Shown: positions 15,840 to 25,075, counted from the first letter of the stretch. The stretch is DNA of 64,000 bases from Intrasporangiaceae bacterium (GCA_021324575.1 JAJPIW010000016.1:97202-161201), one strand, 5' to 3'. The notes: generated by a model not told the origin, from the sequence alone. Made by a program: numbers and translations.

Positions 15840-16781
15840 CTACCGGGCCTCCGGGTCGCCGATGAGCGCGTGCCGCCGACCCCAGCCCCATCCGAAGCCC
15901 GCCACGAGGACGTCGCCGACGACGCTGAGGAACCGGGACAGGATGACCACCGCGGTGGCCGTGGGTACGGGCAGGACGGCCCCCAGGACAACGACGAGCA
16001 GGCCGTCGCGGATGCCGACCCCCGCCGGCACGACGAAGCCGAGCATGCCGATGATCGCGGCCAGCGCGTATCCGCAGACCGCGACGAGGAGCACGTGGCC
16101 TGCCGTTCCGGTCGGGGTTCCCACGTCGCGGACGAGCACCCAGACCGACCCGCCCATGAACACCCAGGCCCCGACGAACCAGGCCAGCGCGAGGAGCACT
16201 GCCGGCACCGTGAAGGCGTGCTCCAGCGGCTCTCGACGGAGCAGCCGCAGGGCGAGGGTGAGGGCCCGGTTGAGCACCGCGGGCACCATCATGCCGAGGG
16301 CGACGACCGCGGCGCCGACGAAGATCCAGCTGGGCAGGTCGACCCCGAACCGGTCGAGGAACAGCGGCACCGCGGCCAGCCCCACGAAGGCGCCGCAGAG
16401 GACCGACATCACCAGGAACACGACCCCTACGACGGCCGTGCGCCGCCGTGGCACCCGGAGCCGGGACGCCATGTCGGTCTGGGCGACGACGGTCCACACC
16501 GATCCCGGGAGGTACTTGCCGAGCTGGCCCACGAAGAAGACACTCGCGGCCTCCGCGTAGTGGAGCCGGCTGCCGAGGTCGGCGAGCAGCACGCGCCAGC
16601 CGAGCATCGTGCACACCGAGGAGAGGAGGCAGAGGACGAGCCCCGCCGCGAGGGCGGGAATCGAGGCCCTGCCGAGCTCCCCGGACACCTCGCTCCAGTT
16701 GCGCCACAGGGCGACGGCGACGGCCGCGAGGATGAGGACGAGGACGACGATCCGGACGACGTCGAACAGCCGGGAGCGCAC
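15840..16781 (-). CDS. Flippase-like/LPG-synthase-type integral membrane protein
   Basis: A 313-residue protein with about eight membrane helices, matching the UPF0104/lysylphosphatidylglycerol-synthase N-terminal fold (AglD-like). Typical motifs are GWRVLLADLGSRLHYAEA, FVGQLGKYLPGSVW and GFVVPAGVGIRDG. It lacks the C-terminal aminoacyl-transferase domain of MprF. Members commonly accompany glycosyltransferases and are thought to move lipids or lipid-linked intermediates. The GTG at 16781 has GGAGG 7 nt upstream and lies 4 bp after the preceding stop. Confidence 0.8.
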   Translation of the reverse strand: MRSRLFDVVRIVVLVLILAAVAVALWRNWSEVSGELGRASIPALAAGLVLCLLSSVCTMLGWRVLLADLGSRLHYAEAASVFFVGQLGKYLPGSVWTVVAQTDMASRLRVPRRRTAVVGVVFLVMSVLCGAFVGLAAVPLFLDRFGVDLPSWIFVGAAVVALGMMVPAVLNRALTLALRLLRREPLEHAFTVPAVLLALAWFVGAWVFMGGSVWVLVRDVGTPTGTAGHVLLVAVCGYALAAIIGMLGFVVPAGVGIRDGLLVVVLGAVLPVPTATAVVILSRFLSVVGDVLVAGFGWGWGRRHALIGDPEAR

Positions 16782-16785
16782 CGGG

Positions 16786-18780
16786 TCACCTCCGGCGGAA
16801 GGTGAGCCGGACGATCCCGTATGCCGCGTCGAGACTCTCCCCGCGCAGGCTGGCGCCACGGAGCCGCTCGGTGATGTCGCCGTCGAGGTCGCCGGCCAGC
16901 ACGAGGCCTCGCGCGTCGGCCCGGGCGAGGACGCTGCGGACGTCGGCGGGGGCGACGGCACCCGGCACGGCGGCCGACCCGGCGGCCAGAGTGAAGCAGA
17001 GCAGCCCGCCCCGGCGGAGCACCCAGGTGGCCTGGGTGAGCAGCTGGTCGATGTCGTCGCTGTCGCAGTCGGTCGGATGGAGCATGGTGAGGACGTCGCA
17101 GCTGCCGGAGTCCAGCTCGACGGAGTCCAGGGGAGCATCGGCTGCCGGCAGGGTCCACTCGACGGGGGTGTGACCGGTTGCCCGCAACCAGGCGCCGAAC
17201 GGCGAGTCATTGCCCGAGCAGTCGATGACCTCGGCATCGGCACCCTCCCGGGTCCGCAGCCGGACGACCGCCGCCAGGGCACCGAGCGCGGCCCACGCAG
17301 CGATGGGGTCGCGGGCCCGGGGCAGCCCGAGGTCGCGGGCCAGCCGGGTCGTCTCCTGCGCCTCGTCCTCGGTGGAGAGCAGGTCCGAGGGCCGCACCCA
17401 GACGGGGAAGTCGGCGCGGTGCACCTCGACGTGGCGTCCCCGACCACCGGACCCGGCCGGCCCGGCGAGGCCACGGCTGGCGCGGCCCGCGACGGCACCG
17501 ACGGCCGCTCGCGCGCCGCCGAGGCCGCCGGCCAGCCGGGCCCGCGGTCCACGACGTGACGGGCCCGAGCCGCGGTCGGTCGGCTCCGGACCCGCGCCCG
17601 ATGCACCGCCGGCAGAGCCGGGATAGGGGTCGACGTCGATGTCCACGGCGGCCGGCGCCGCGCCGAGCGCCTCGATCGTGCCGACGTACGTCGCCCACGG
17701 CCCGTGCAGGTCAGGGGGCCGGACACCGTCGGCCAGCTGCGCGGCATACGCGGGGTCGGCGAGGCGGGTGAGGGCCGCGACGAGGGCGTCCTCGTTCGAC
17801 GGCGGCACGAGCAGCCCGTCGACGTCGTCGCGGACCTGGCCGGGGAAGGACCCGACCCGCGTCGCGAGGACGGGCAGGCCGTGCTCGTGGGCGAGCAGGA
17901 CGTTCTGGGAGGCCGTGGCGTGCCGGTAGGCGAGGCAGAACACGTCGTGCGAGGCCAGGACCGAGGCGATCCGGTCCCCGGGGACGTACCCCTCGAGCAG
18001 CCGGACCCGACCGGCCAGCCGCGGGTCGGCGGCCAGGGCGTGCAGCTCGGTGCTGGCGTCACCCCACATCTCCCCCGCGACGGTGAGCGTCGGGCCGGGC
18101 ACCCGGGCCAGGGCCCGCAGCAGCAGGTCGATGCCCTTGTAGGGCCGGACCAGACCGAGGGCGAGCAAGCGCGTCGGCCCGTCGTGCGGCATACGGGCCT
18201 CGGGCGGACCCCCGGGGAGGTGCGGCGGAAGGGGGGTCACCGCGACCCGGGCGGCGCCCAGCTCGATCGCGGCCTTCGCCTCGTCCTCGGTGTGGACGAC
18301 GACGCCCTCGACCGCTCCGAAGAGCAGCCGCATGAACGCCTTGTCGCCGGGCCGGGACTCGTGCGGCAGGACGTTGTGGACGACCGCAACGGCCCGGGGG
18401 CCGCCCGGCCGCCCGGCGCCGGCCGCGCGCAGCATGGCCAGGTGTGCGGGCACGACCTGCGGGATGACGTGGACGACGACGATGACGTCGACATCGCGCA
18501 GCCGCCACCCGGTGCGGACCCAGCTCTCCGGGCGCGACCAGTGCAGGACCGGGACAGTGCGCGGATAGGGCTCGACGTCGGGCTCGCCACCGGGGACGGT
18601 CTGCTCGCCCGGGTAGAGGACCTTGGGGAACATCGAGGCCCACGAGACGAGGACGACGTCGTGGCCGGCGTCGGCGAGCTCGTGGGCGAGGGTCGTCGTG
18701 TGCGCGGCGACACCGCCCTTGGCCGGGTGGGACGGGCCGACGACGGCGACCCGGAGGGCGGCGGGGTTGCCCGTTGTCAC
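16786..18780 (-). CDS. GT4 glycosyltransferase fused to a methyltransferase-like domain
   Basis: A 664-residue fusion. Residues ~1-390 are a GT-B family 4 glycosyltransferase: VAVVGPSHPAKGGVAAHTTT at the N-terminus, LLALGLVRPYKGIDLLL near 220, and the donor region ASQNVLLAHEHGLPVLATRVG. A Gly/Ala/Arg-rich linker spans ~420-490. The C-terminal ~170 residues resemble the operon's own methyltransferase (AAWAALGALAAVVRLR, VLRRGGLLCFTLAAG, YGIVRLTFRRR), but the cofactor loop reads VIDCSGNDS, so SAM binding is uncertain. The GTG at 18780 overlaps the upstream stop (GTGA). Confidence 0.8.
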   Translation of the reverse strand: MTTGNPAALRVAVVGPSHPAKGGVAAHTTTLAHELADAGHDVVLVSWASMFPKVLYPGEQTVPGGEPDVEPYPRTVPVLHWSRPESWVRTGWRLRDVDVIVVVHVIPQVVPAHLAMLRAAGAGRPGGPRAVAVVHNVLPHESRPGDKAFMRLLFGAVEGVVVHTEDEAKAAIELGAARVAVTPLPPHLPGGPPEARMPHDGPTRLLALGLVRPYKGIDLLLRALARVPGPTLTVAGEMWGDASTELHALAADPRLAGRVRLLEGYVPGDRIASVLASHDVFCLAYRHATASQNVLLAHEHGLPVLATRVGSFPGQVRDDVDGLLVPPSNEDALVAALTRLADPAYAAQLADGVRPPDLHGPWATYVGTIEALGAAPAAVDIDVDPYPGSAGGASGAGPEPTDRGSGPSRRGPRARLAGGLGGARAAVGAVAGRASRGLAGPAGSGGRGRHVEVHRADFPVWVRPSDLLSTEDEAQETTRLARDLGLPRARDPIAAWAALGALAAVVRLRTREGADAEVIDCSGNDSPFGAWLRATGHTPVEWTLPAADAPLDSVELDSGSCDVLTMLHPTDCDSDDIDQLLTQATWVLRRGGLLCFTLAAGSAAVPGAVAPADVRSVLARADARGLVLAGDLDGDITERLRGASLRGESLDAAYGIVRLTFRRR

Positions 18781-19937
18781 ACGCCGTCCCGTGAACGCAC
18801 GACGAGGTCGGAGAGCAGCGCCAGGGTGCCGATCATCATCCCGGTGACGACGAGCAGGATGGTGTTGGCCGGGAAGTAGAACGGGTGACGCACCATGTCC
18901 ACGACCCCCTTGACGACACCGATCCCGATGAGCCACAACGCAAGTGGCATGAGCACCTTGAGCGGGTCGAAGTACATGACCATGCGCAGGACCTGCAGGA
19001 TGTAGCGGTAGGCGTCGCGGACGAAGTGGAACTTGCTCGTGCCCTCACGCTTGGCGTACGACGTCTCGATGTACTTGATGTCGTGCTGGTTGGACAGGAA
19101 CGCGATGGTGATCGTCGTGACGCACGAGAAGCCCGCCGGCAGCAGCCGCAGGTAGGGCAGCGACACCTCACGCCGGAAGGCCCGCAGTCCGGAGTTGAGG
19201 TCGGGGATCTTCTGGTTGGTGAGCCGCTCGGCCACCTTGCGGATGAACCACTTGGCCGGCACCCGCGCCCACTTGTGGGTGCCCTCCTCGGTGGTCCGGG
19301 CGCCGACGACCTGGTCGTAGGTGGGGTCGTCGGCGAGGACGCGAACCAGCTCGGGGATCCGCTCATTCTCGTAGGTCATGTCGGCATCGGTCCACACGAC
19401 GATCTCGCCGCGCGCCTGCTGGGTGCCGATCCGCCGGGCGGTGCCGGAGCCGCCGTTGCGGCGGAACGGCAGCAGCCGGATGTTGGCGTAGCGGCGCTGG
19501 GCGTCGCGGAGCACCTCAAGGGTGTCGTCGGTCGAGGCGTCGTCGATGCAGAGCAGCTCGTAGGTGAACTCGCTGGCGTTCATCGCCACGGTGATCCGGT
19601 CGATCTCGCGCAGGACGTGGGCGCCCTCGTTGTAGCAGGGCAGGACGATCGTCACGTAGGGCGCCGGGCCGCCGCTCTCGCCCTCGACCGGGTATGCCGC
19701 GGGCTCGGGTCGGGCGGTCGGCCCACCTGCGCGCCGGGCCGGGTCGGCCGGACCCCCGGCGAGCTGGCCGGTCCGGACGTCGACGGCTTGGACGGACCCG
19801 CCCCGGCCGGGCAACGCCTCGGTGGGGGTGGCCGCCTCCCCGACCGAGGGCGGCGCGGTCGGCAGGACCTCGGTGGCCGCGGCATACGGATGGTCGGGAG
19901 CGAACGGTGAGGGGCGGGGGCTGGAGGTGTCGGTCAT
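18777..19937 (-). CDS. GT2 glycosyltransferase, polyprenyl-phosphate type
   Basis: A 386-residue protein. A disordered Pro/Ala-rich N-terminus of ~90 residues precedes a GT-A domain: YVTIVLPCYNEGAHVLREI, ELLCIDDASTDDT, GEIVVWTDADMTYENERIPE (the DAD metal site) and DLNSGLRAFRRE. Two C-terminal membrane helices follow (LMPLALWLIGIGVVKG and ILLVVTGMMIGTLALL). This architecture matches dolichol/undecaprenyl-phosphate sugar synthases. It leads the four-gene operon and has its own -10 8 nt upstream of the ATG. Confidence 0.85.
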   Translation of the reverse strand: MTDTSSPRPSPFAPDHPYAAATEVLPTAPPSVGEAATPTEALPGRGGSVQAVDVRTGQLAGGPADPARRAGGPTARPEPAAYPVEGESGGPAPYVTIVLPCYNEGAHVLREIDRITVAMNASEFTYELLCIDDASTDDTLEVLRDAQRRYANIRLLPFRRNGGSGTARRIGTQQARGEIVVWTDADMTYENERIPELVRVLADDPTYDQVVGARTTEEGTHKWARVPAKWFIRKVAERLTNQKIPDLNSGLRAFRREVSLPYLRLLPAGFSCVTTITIAFLSNQHDIKYIETSYAKREGTSKFHFVRDAYRYILQVLRMVMYFDPLKVLMPLALWLIGIGVVKGVVDMVRHPFYFPANTILLVVTGMMIGTLALLSDLVVRSRDGV

Positions 19938-19945
19938 CGCCTGCG

Positions 19946-19951
19946 AGCCTA
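19946..19951 (-). promoter_or_regulatory. -10 box of the GT2-led operon (leaderless)
   Basis: TAGGCT on the minus strand is 8 nt before the ATG at 19937 and would drive the operon down to 14936. Confidence 0.45.
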
Positions 19952-20076
19952 CCCGCGAGCGGGGTGCCGGCTCGGCTGCGTCTGCGTCGATGAGGGCCCG
20001 TCCCGCCCAGCCACGCAGACGTCACGCGACGGGGCCTGGGTTTGGTCGCCCAGCACGGACGTGCCACGGTTGACCT

Positions 20077-20850
20077 GTGGACACGAGCGCCGTACTTGAC
20101 CTGCTCAAGGAGGTTGCGGCGTCGGTCATCACCCCCCGCTTCCGCTCCCTGGCCGACGGGGAGGTCATGGAGAAGACGCCGGGCGACCTGGTCACCGTCG
20201 CCGACCGGGAGGCCGAGGGGCTCATCACGACCGCCCTCAACGCGGCATACCCCTCGGCGGTGGTCCTCGGCGAGGAGGCGTATGCGGCCGACCCGCGGCT
20301 CTGGGACCGATATCTCGCCGCGGACCACGCGTTCACGGTCGACCCGGTCGACGGGACGAAGAACTTCGTCCACGGCTCCCCCGACCACGCGGTGATGGTC
20401 GCCGAGACCCGCGGCGGAGCGACCGTCCGGGCCTGGATCTGGCAGCCCGTCCACGAGGTGGCCTGGGTCGCCGAGCACGGTGCCGGAACCTGGCGCGACG
20501 GCGTCCGGATCCACCGCGAGCCGCTCGCCGACGGCGTGCCGCCCCGCGGGGTGACGTCGATCTGGGCGATGCGGGGCGAGCCGCTCGACGACCTGCCCGC
20601 CCCCACCGCGTCGTGGCGGTGCTGTGGGGTCGACTACCCCCGGCTGATCGAGGGGGCGACCGACTATCTCCTCTTCTCGCACAGCCACGCCTGGGACCAC
20701 GCGCCCGGTGCGCTGCTGCTCCGCGAGGCGGGCGGCGAGGTCGGCTTCGCTGACGGCACGGCATACGAGCCGCGGATCAGGACCCCTCGGCTGGTGGCGG
20801 CCGCCGACGCCGCCACCCTGCGCGCGGTCCGCCGCCGCCTCCCCTCCTAA
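20077..20850 (+). CDS. Inositol-monophosphatase-family phosphatase
   Basis: A 257-residue lithium-sensitive-type phosphatase. Metal and catalytic motifs are VVLGEEAYA near residue 67, FTVDPVDGTKNFVHG (the DPxDGTxNF signature) near residue 90, and SHAWDHAPGALLLREAGGE (WDxAPG) near residue 205. Such proteins act as inositol-1-phosphatase, histidinol-phosphatase (HisN) or related enzymes; sequence alone does not separate these. The GTG start follows a short region without a clear Shine-Dalgarno. It converges on the large membrane protein, with a long palindrome between them. Confidence 0.88.
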   Translation: MDTSAVLDLLKEVAASVITPRFRSLADGEVMEKTPGDLVTVADREAEGLITTALNAAYPSAVVLGEEAYAADPRLWDRYLAADHAFTVDPVDGTKNFVHGSPDHAVMVAETRGGATVRAWIWQPVHEVAWVAEHGAGTWRDGVRIHREPLADGVPPRGVTSIWAMRGEPLDDLPAPTASWRCCGVDYPRLIEGATDYLLFSHSHAWDHAPGALLLREAGGEVGFADGTAYEPRIRTPRLVAAADAATLRAVRRRLPS

Positions 20851-20892
20851 GCCCGCCCTCCCCGCCCGGCCCGGCCCGGCCCGGCCCCAAAA

Positions 20893-20978
20893 CCTAACCT
20901 CTGCTAGCAGACGTTGGTTCACCCAGCACAGGTTGCACCCTCTGCTGAGTGACCCAAGCTCTGCTAGCAGAGGCTAGG
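20893..20978. repeat. 86-bp nested imperfect palindrome
   Basis: The two 43-nt halves are reverse complements at 36 of 43 positions, centred at 20935/20936. Each half contains its own short palindrome TCTGCTAGCAGA (20900-20911 and 20960-20971). It separates two converging genes and includes the stop codon of the minus-strand gene (20974-20976). It could be a bidirectional terminator or a palindromic mobile element. A short (GGCCC)n tract lies just to its left at ~20866-20887. Confidence 0.85.
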
Positions 20979-23052
20979 AAGTCGGGGCGGCGGGCGCACC
21001 CAGCCACACGTCGACGGGTAGGTCCACCAGACCGTCCGGTCGGCGCGTGAGCAGGCGCTGGTCCTCGCGCACCGTAGTAGCCGACACCTGCCGAACTCCT
21101 TGTGCCCCAAGGGTTCTCAGCGCCTCGTCGCTGTCCGCAGCGAGGAGCACGAGGTGCCCACCATGGGCCGCGACCGCCGCCGCGACCGACGCCACGGTGG
21201 CCCCGAACGCGGGGGCCTTGCGCAGGGCGTTGGTCGTCGACAGGGCCGGTATGCCGCACTGCCCGCGGACCACCTCCGGCCACTCGTTGGCTGCTCGTCC
21301 GTCGACGGCGAGGACGACGTCCCCGGGCCTCAGCGCGCCGCACACACCGGCGACGGCGCGTGCCGACCCGGCCTCGACCCGCTCGCCCCGGTGCGGCCAG
21401 GTGGCGAGGGCGGTGGGGACGGCGAGGGCGAGGACGACCACGGCGGCGACCGCGCGACCGGCCCAGACCCCCCACCGGTCGCGGGCCCGCCGGAGCAGCC
21501 AGCCCGCCGCAGCGACCACGAGCACGACGACGAACACCAGGGCGATGAGCAGCCGCCGGTCGGCCCACGGGTGGTCCGGGGTGATGCCGGGGCGGTAGAG
21601 GGTGAGCACCGTCGACCCCGCCCCCACGAGGAGAGGGCCCGACCAGGCGGGAAGCGCGCGTCCGGCGGTCCACGCGGCCGTGGCCCCCCCCAGCAGGAGC
21701 GTAAGGGCGACGAGCGCGATGACCAGCCCCGGCCAGCCGAGCCACCAGGACAGCCACCCGACGCTGTGCTCGGCATACGTCCGGCCGCCGTCGACGGACA
21801 GTCCCTGCCGGAGCTGGAGACCGGCGACGTACCGGGCTCCGGGGTCGTCGGGGTCCTGTCGGACCGTCTGCCACAGGGGGCGGGTCGCGAGGACCACGCC
21901 GGCCAGCGCGGTCCCCAACGCGGCGACGGTCGGCAGCGGGCGGGCTATCGCCGCCGGGAGCCGCAGTCCACGACGGGACAGGGCGACGGCGACCGCCGCA
22001 CCCGCTCCGACGACCACGGCGCCGGCGGCCAGCGGGAGGAGCGAGCCGGCGATGTCCCCGATGTAGCGATAGCTCAGCCAGAGCGCGGCGAGCAGCGCGT
22101 ATGCCGTGCTCCCCCAGGCCCAGCGCAGCATCGGCCCGGCGAACGCGCGCCGCTGGACCAGGGCCAGCGCACCGACGACGGTGAGCAGGACCGTCTCCCG
22201 GAGCGCGTCGACCCGCAGCAGCATGGTGGCACCGACGAGCAGCCCGGCGACCGCACCGGCCCGCCGCGCCGCCAGACCCGCGCTCCGGCCCGGGGCCTCG
22301 GCAGCCGCGACGAGTGCGAGGAACGCCCCCACGAGCGCCAGGTCGGCGAGCGACTCCGACAGCGTCGACCGACCGGTGTGCACGACGGGCAGCACGAGCC
22401 CGGTCACCGCGGCGGCGACGGGGCCCCAGCGGGAGCCGACCACCCGGCATACGAGCAGCCCGAGGCCGAGGAGGAAGAGCCCGGTGAGCAGCGCCGGGAC
22501 GAGCAGAGCACCGGTGACCCCACCGAGCCAGTAGCCCAGGGACAGGACCGCGGCGGGTCCGAGGACGAACTGCGGCTGCACGGCGGGGTCCGCGGCCGAG
22601 CCCACCTGGTAGAACGCCGGACTGGCCAGGGTGATCCCGGGTGTCCGGAGCACCCCCGCGCCACCGACCGAGCCAGCCGCGACGGGCACGACCCTGCGAT
22701 GCGTCTCGGCGAGGGAGACCGCCGCCTGCAGGTTGCTCCCGGCGTCTCGACGGGGCAGGACCTGCTCGGCGTGCGTGGCGCCCAGCCAGACCGTCGAGGC
22801 GACGGCGACACCGACGAGCAGCGACGCGACGGGAGCGCCGACCGGCACCGACGGGACCAGGCGCCCGACCCGCCACGCCGGCCAGAGGAGGAGGGCGACG
22901 AGCGGCCAGACGAGGGCGGGGTGCCACAGACCGAGACCACTGAGCGGAACGCAGACCGCAACGACGGCGACCAGCCAGAGCCCTGCGGCAATGACGAGAC
23001 CCTGGAGCACGCCGCCGGCCCGGCCGGACGGTGCGGATGCGGGGGATCTCAC
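20974..23052 (-). CDS. Polytopic membrane protein, GT-C-like
   Basis: A 692-residue protein with roughly twelve to fourteen membrane helices and a C-terminal soluble domain of ~130 residues (from about GERVEAGSARAVAGVCGAL). The first extracytoplasmic loop carries LPRRDAGSNLQAAVSLAE; an Asp in this loop is typical of GT-C glycosyltransferases that use lipid-phosphate sugars. I do not recognise a named family. It is divergent from the TIGR03089 gene with only 34 bp between starts and has a -10 box 8 nt upstream of the GTG. Its stop lies inside the 86-bp palindrome. Confidence 0.65.
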   Translation of the reverse strand: MRSPASAPSGRAGGVLQGLVIAAGLWLVAVVAVCVPLSGLGLWHPALVWPLVALLLWPAWRVGRLVPSVPVGAPVASLLVGVAVASTVWLGATHAEQVLPRRDAGSNLQAAVSLAETHRRVVPVAAGSVGGAGVLRTPGITLASPAFYQVGSAADPAVQPQFVLGPAAVLSLGYWLGGVTGALLVPALLTGLFLLGLGLLVCRVVGSRWGPVAAAVTGLVLPVVHTGRSTLSESLADLALVGAFLALVAAAEAPGRSAGLAARRAGAVAGLLVGATMLLRVDALRETVLLTVVGALALVQRRAFAGPMLRWAWGSTAYALLAALWLSYRYIGDIAGSLLPLAAGAVVVGAGAAVAVALSRRGLRLPAAIARPLPTVAALGTALAGVVLATRPLWQTVRQDPDDPGARYVAGLQLRQGLSVDGGRTYAEHSVGWLSWWLGWPGLVIALVALTLLLGGATAAWTAGRALPAWSGPLLVGAGSTVLTLYRPGITPDHPWADRRLLIALVFVVVLVVAAAGWLLRRARDRWGVWAGRAVAAVVVLALAVPTALATWPHRGERVEAGSARAVAGVCGALRPGDVVLAVDGRAANEWPEVVRGQCGIPALSTTNALRKAPAFGATVASVAAAVAAHGGHLVLLAADSDEALRTLGAQGVRQVSATTVREDQRLLTRRPDGLVDLPVDVWLGAPAAPTS

Positions 23053-23060
23053 GACGGTTG

Positions 23061-23066
23061 ACGCTA
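23061..23066 (-). promoter_or_regulatory. -10 box of the GT-C-like gene (leaderless)
   Basis: TAGCGT on the minus strand is 8 nt before the GTG at 23052. It is 8 bp from the opposing -10 at 23075. Confidence 0.45.
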
Positions 23067-23074
23067 GCGGCTCC

Positions 23075-23080
23075 TATGCT
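23075..23080 (+). promoter_or_regulatory. -10 box of the TIGR03089 gene (leaderless)
   Basis: TATGCT is 6 nt before the ATG at 23087. The -10 boxes of the divergent pair nearly touch, so simultaneous occupancy is unlikely. Confidence 0.5.
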
Positions 23081-23086
23081 GAGCCG

Positions 23087-23830
23087 ATGCGCACGCCCGT
23101 CGACGTCCTCGCCGACCTGGTTCGGGCCGACCCCGCCCGCCCGCGCCTCACGACCTACGACGACACGGCCGCAGCGAGCGGTGAGCGGATCGAGCTGAGC
23201 GCCCGGGTCCTCGCCAACTGGGTGGCCAAGGCGGCCAACCTCCTGCAGGACGAGTGGGACGTCGGGCCGGGTTCGCGGGTCCGGCTGGCCCTGCCGCCGC
23301 ACTGGCGGCTCGCCTACTGGGCGTATGCCGTGTGGTCGGTCGGCGGCACCGCCGTCCTGACCCCGGTGAGGGACGACCCGGACGCCGGCGACGTGGACGT
23401 GACGGTCTCCGACGACCCTGCCGTGATCGAGACGGCGGCTGGCGACCGGATCCTGGTCACCCTGGCCGCCCTGGCCCGCCGCGCCCCCGTCGCGGTTCCC
23501 GCGGGTGCGTTCGACGAGGCCGCGACCCTGGCGACGTATGCCGACCGGTTCGACGCGTGGGCGACCGCGGCCGACACGGACCCGGCACTGGTCGACGCCG
23601 CCGGCGAGACGGCATACGGGTCCCTCGTCCTGGACGCGTGCGCGGCGACCGACCTGCCCCCCGATGCCCGGGTCCACACGAGCACCGATGACCCGGCGAC
23701 CTTCCTGCGTCAGCTGCTCGCCGCGTGGTCGGTCGACGGGTCGCTCGTCCTCTCGCGCGGCGCCGAGGGGCGCGACCTGACGTCGCGCCTGGCCAGCGAG
23801 GCCCTGACCCTCGACCTCCGGGCGGGCTGA
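23087..23830 (+). CDS. TIGR03089 family protein
   Basis: A 247-residue actinobacterial protein of unknown function (Rv3268-like). The N-terminus (TPVDVLADLVRADPARPRLT, then RVLANWVAKAANLLQDE and VRLALPPHWRLAYWAYAVW) resembles the N-terminal part of AMP-forming acyl-CoA ligases, but the protein is too short to hold the adenylation motifs. It precedes lhgO by 3 bp. In mycobacteria the homologue follows the LCP gene; here that link is broken by the surface-polymer island. Confidence 0.75.
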   Translation: MRTPVDVLADLVRADPARPRLTTYDDTAAASGERIELSARVLANWVAKAANLLQDEWDVGPGSRVRLALPPHWRLAYWAYAVWSVGGTAVLTPVRDDPDAGDVDVTVSDDPAVIETAAGDRILVTLAALARRAPVAVPAGAFDEAATLATYADRFDAWATAADTDPALVDAAGETAYGSLVLDACAATDLPPDARVHTSTDDPATFLRQLLAAWSVDGSLVLSRGAEGRDLTSRLASEALTLDLRAG

Positions 23831-23833
23831 CCC

Positions 23834-25048
23834 ATGGCGCTTCGGATCGTCGTCATCGGTGGCGGGATCGTCGGCCTGAGCGTCGCCCGACGGCTCCAGC
23901 TCGACCGACCCGACGCGCGAGTCACGGTGCTGGAGAAGGAGTTTCGCTGGGCTCAGCACCAGACGGGACGCAACTCCGGCGTCCTGCACTCCGGCCTCTA
24001 CTACCCGCCGGGGTCGCTCAAGGTGCGGCTGTGCCGGACCGGCCGGGAGGCGACGATCGCCTTCGCCGAAGCACACGACATCCCGTATGCCGTGACCGGC
24101 AAGCTCGTCGTCGCCACCTCGCCCGAGGAGCTGCCGAGCCTGGCCCGCCTCGCCGAGCGCGGACGCGCGGGCGGCCTGACGGTCACCGAGCTCGGCCCCG
24201 AGCAGGTGCGCGAGCTGGAGCCGCACGTCAGCTGCCTCGCCGCCCTGCACGTCGCCGAGACCGGGATCGTCGACTTTCCCGGCGTGTGCCGGGCCCTCAC
24301 CGTCGAGCTGGCGGCCGCGGGCGCGACCCTCGTCACCGGTGCGCAGGTCCTCTCGCGTCACCCGGCACGGGCGCGTTCCGGCGACGCCCCGGTCCTGCTC
24401 GACACGACGGCCGGCGAGGTCGCGGCCGACCTCGTCGTCAACTGCGCCGGGCTGCACGCAGACGCCCTGGCCCGCCGGCTCGGCGACGCGGAGGCGGTCG
24501 ACGACGTGCGGATCATCCCGTTCCGCGGTGAGTACCACGACCTCGCGCCCCACGCCGCCGCGCTCGTCCGCGGACTGGTCTATCCCGTCCCGGACCCGGC
24601 GTTCCCGTTCCTCGGCGTGCACCTCACCCGCGGCATCGACGGCCACGTCCATGCCGGCCCCAACGCCGTCCTCGCGCTCGCCCGGGAGGGCTACCGCTGG
24701 CGCGAGGTGAACCCGCGCGACCTGGCCGGCGTCGCGGCATACGACGGCTTCTGGCGACTCGCCCGCGCGAACTGGCGGCCCGGGCTCCAGGAGATGGTCC
24801 GGTCGGTCTCCACCCACCGCTTCGGTGACAGCGTCCGCCGGATCCTGCCCGAGCTCGAGGACGGCGACCTGCTCCCCGCGGCGGCGGGCGTCCGGGCCCA
24901 GGCGGTGCGCCGGGACGGCGGCCTCGTCGACGACTTCCTCGTTCGCCGGGTCGGGGCGATCGTCCACGTCCTCAACGCTCCATCGCCGGCCGCCACGAGC
25001 GCCCCGGCCATCGCCACCCACATCGCCGGCCTCGCCCTCGGCTCCTGA
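23834..25048 (+). CDS. lhgO: L-2-hydroxyglutarate oxidase
   Basis: A 404-residue FAD-dependent oxidoreductase that oxidises L-2-hydroxyglutarate to 2-oxoglutarate. The N-terminal dinucleotide fold is RIVVIGGGIVGLSVARRL, followed by the family motif HQTGRNSGVLHSGLYYPPGS, a central VVNCAGLHADALA, and GVRAQAVRRDGGLVDDF near the C-terminus. It is 3 bp downstream of the TIGR03089 gene and precedes scoA, which has its own -10 box. Family identity is strong. Confidence 0.9.
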   Translation: MALRIVVIGGGIVGLSVARRLQLDRPDARVTVLEKEFRWAQHQTGRNSGVLHSGLYYPPGSLKVRLCRTGREATIAFAEAHDIPYAVTGKLVVATSPEELPSLARLAERGRAGGLTVTELGPEQVRELEPHVSCLAALHVAETGIVDFPGVCRALTVELAAAGATLVTGAQVLSRHPARARSGDAPVLLDTTAGEVAADLVVNCAGLHADALARRLGDAEAVDDVRIIPFRGEYHDLAPHAAALVRGLVYPVPDPAFPFLGVHLTRGIDGHVHAGPNAVLALAREGYRWREVNPRDLAGVAAYDGFWRLARANWRPGLQEMVRSVSTHRFGDSVRRILPELEDGDLLPAAAGVRAQAVRRDGGLVDDFLVRRVGAIVHVLNAPSPAATSAPAIATHIAGLALGS

Positions 25049-25075
25049 GCGGAACCAGCCCGCCCGATGCGCGGA

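Noticed and set aside
20866..20887. GGCCC-type pentamer tandem as a functional repeat
   Set aside because: It is short, low-complexity and unsurprising at this base composition. Noted only as a neighbour of the palindrome.
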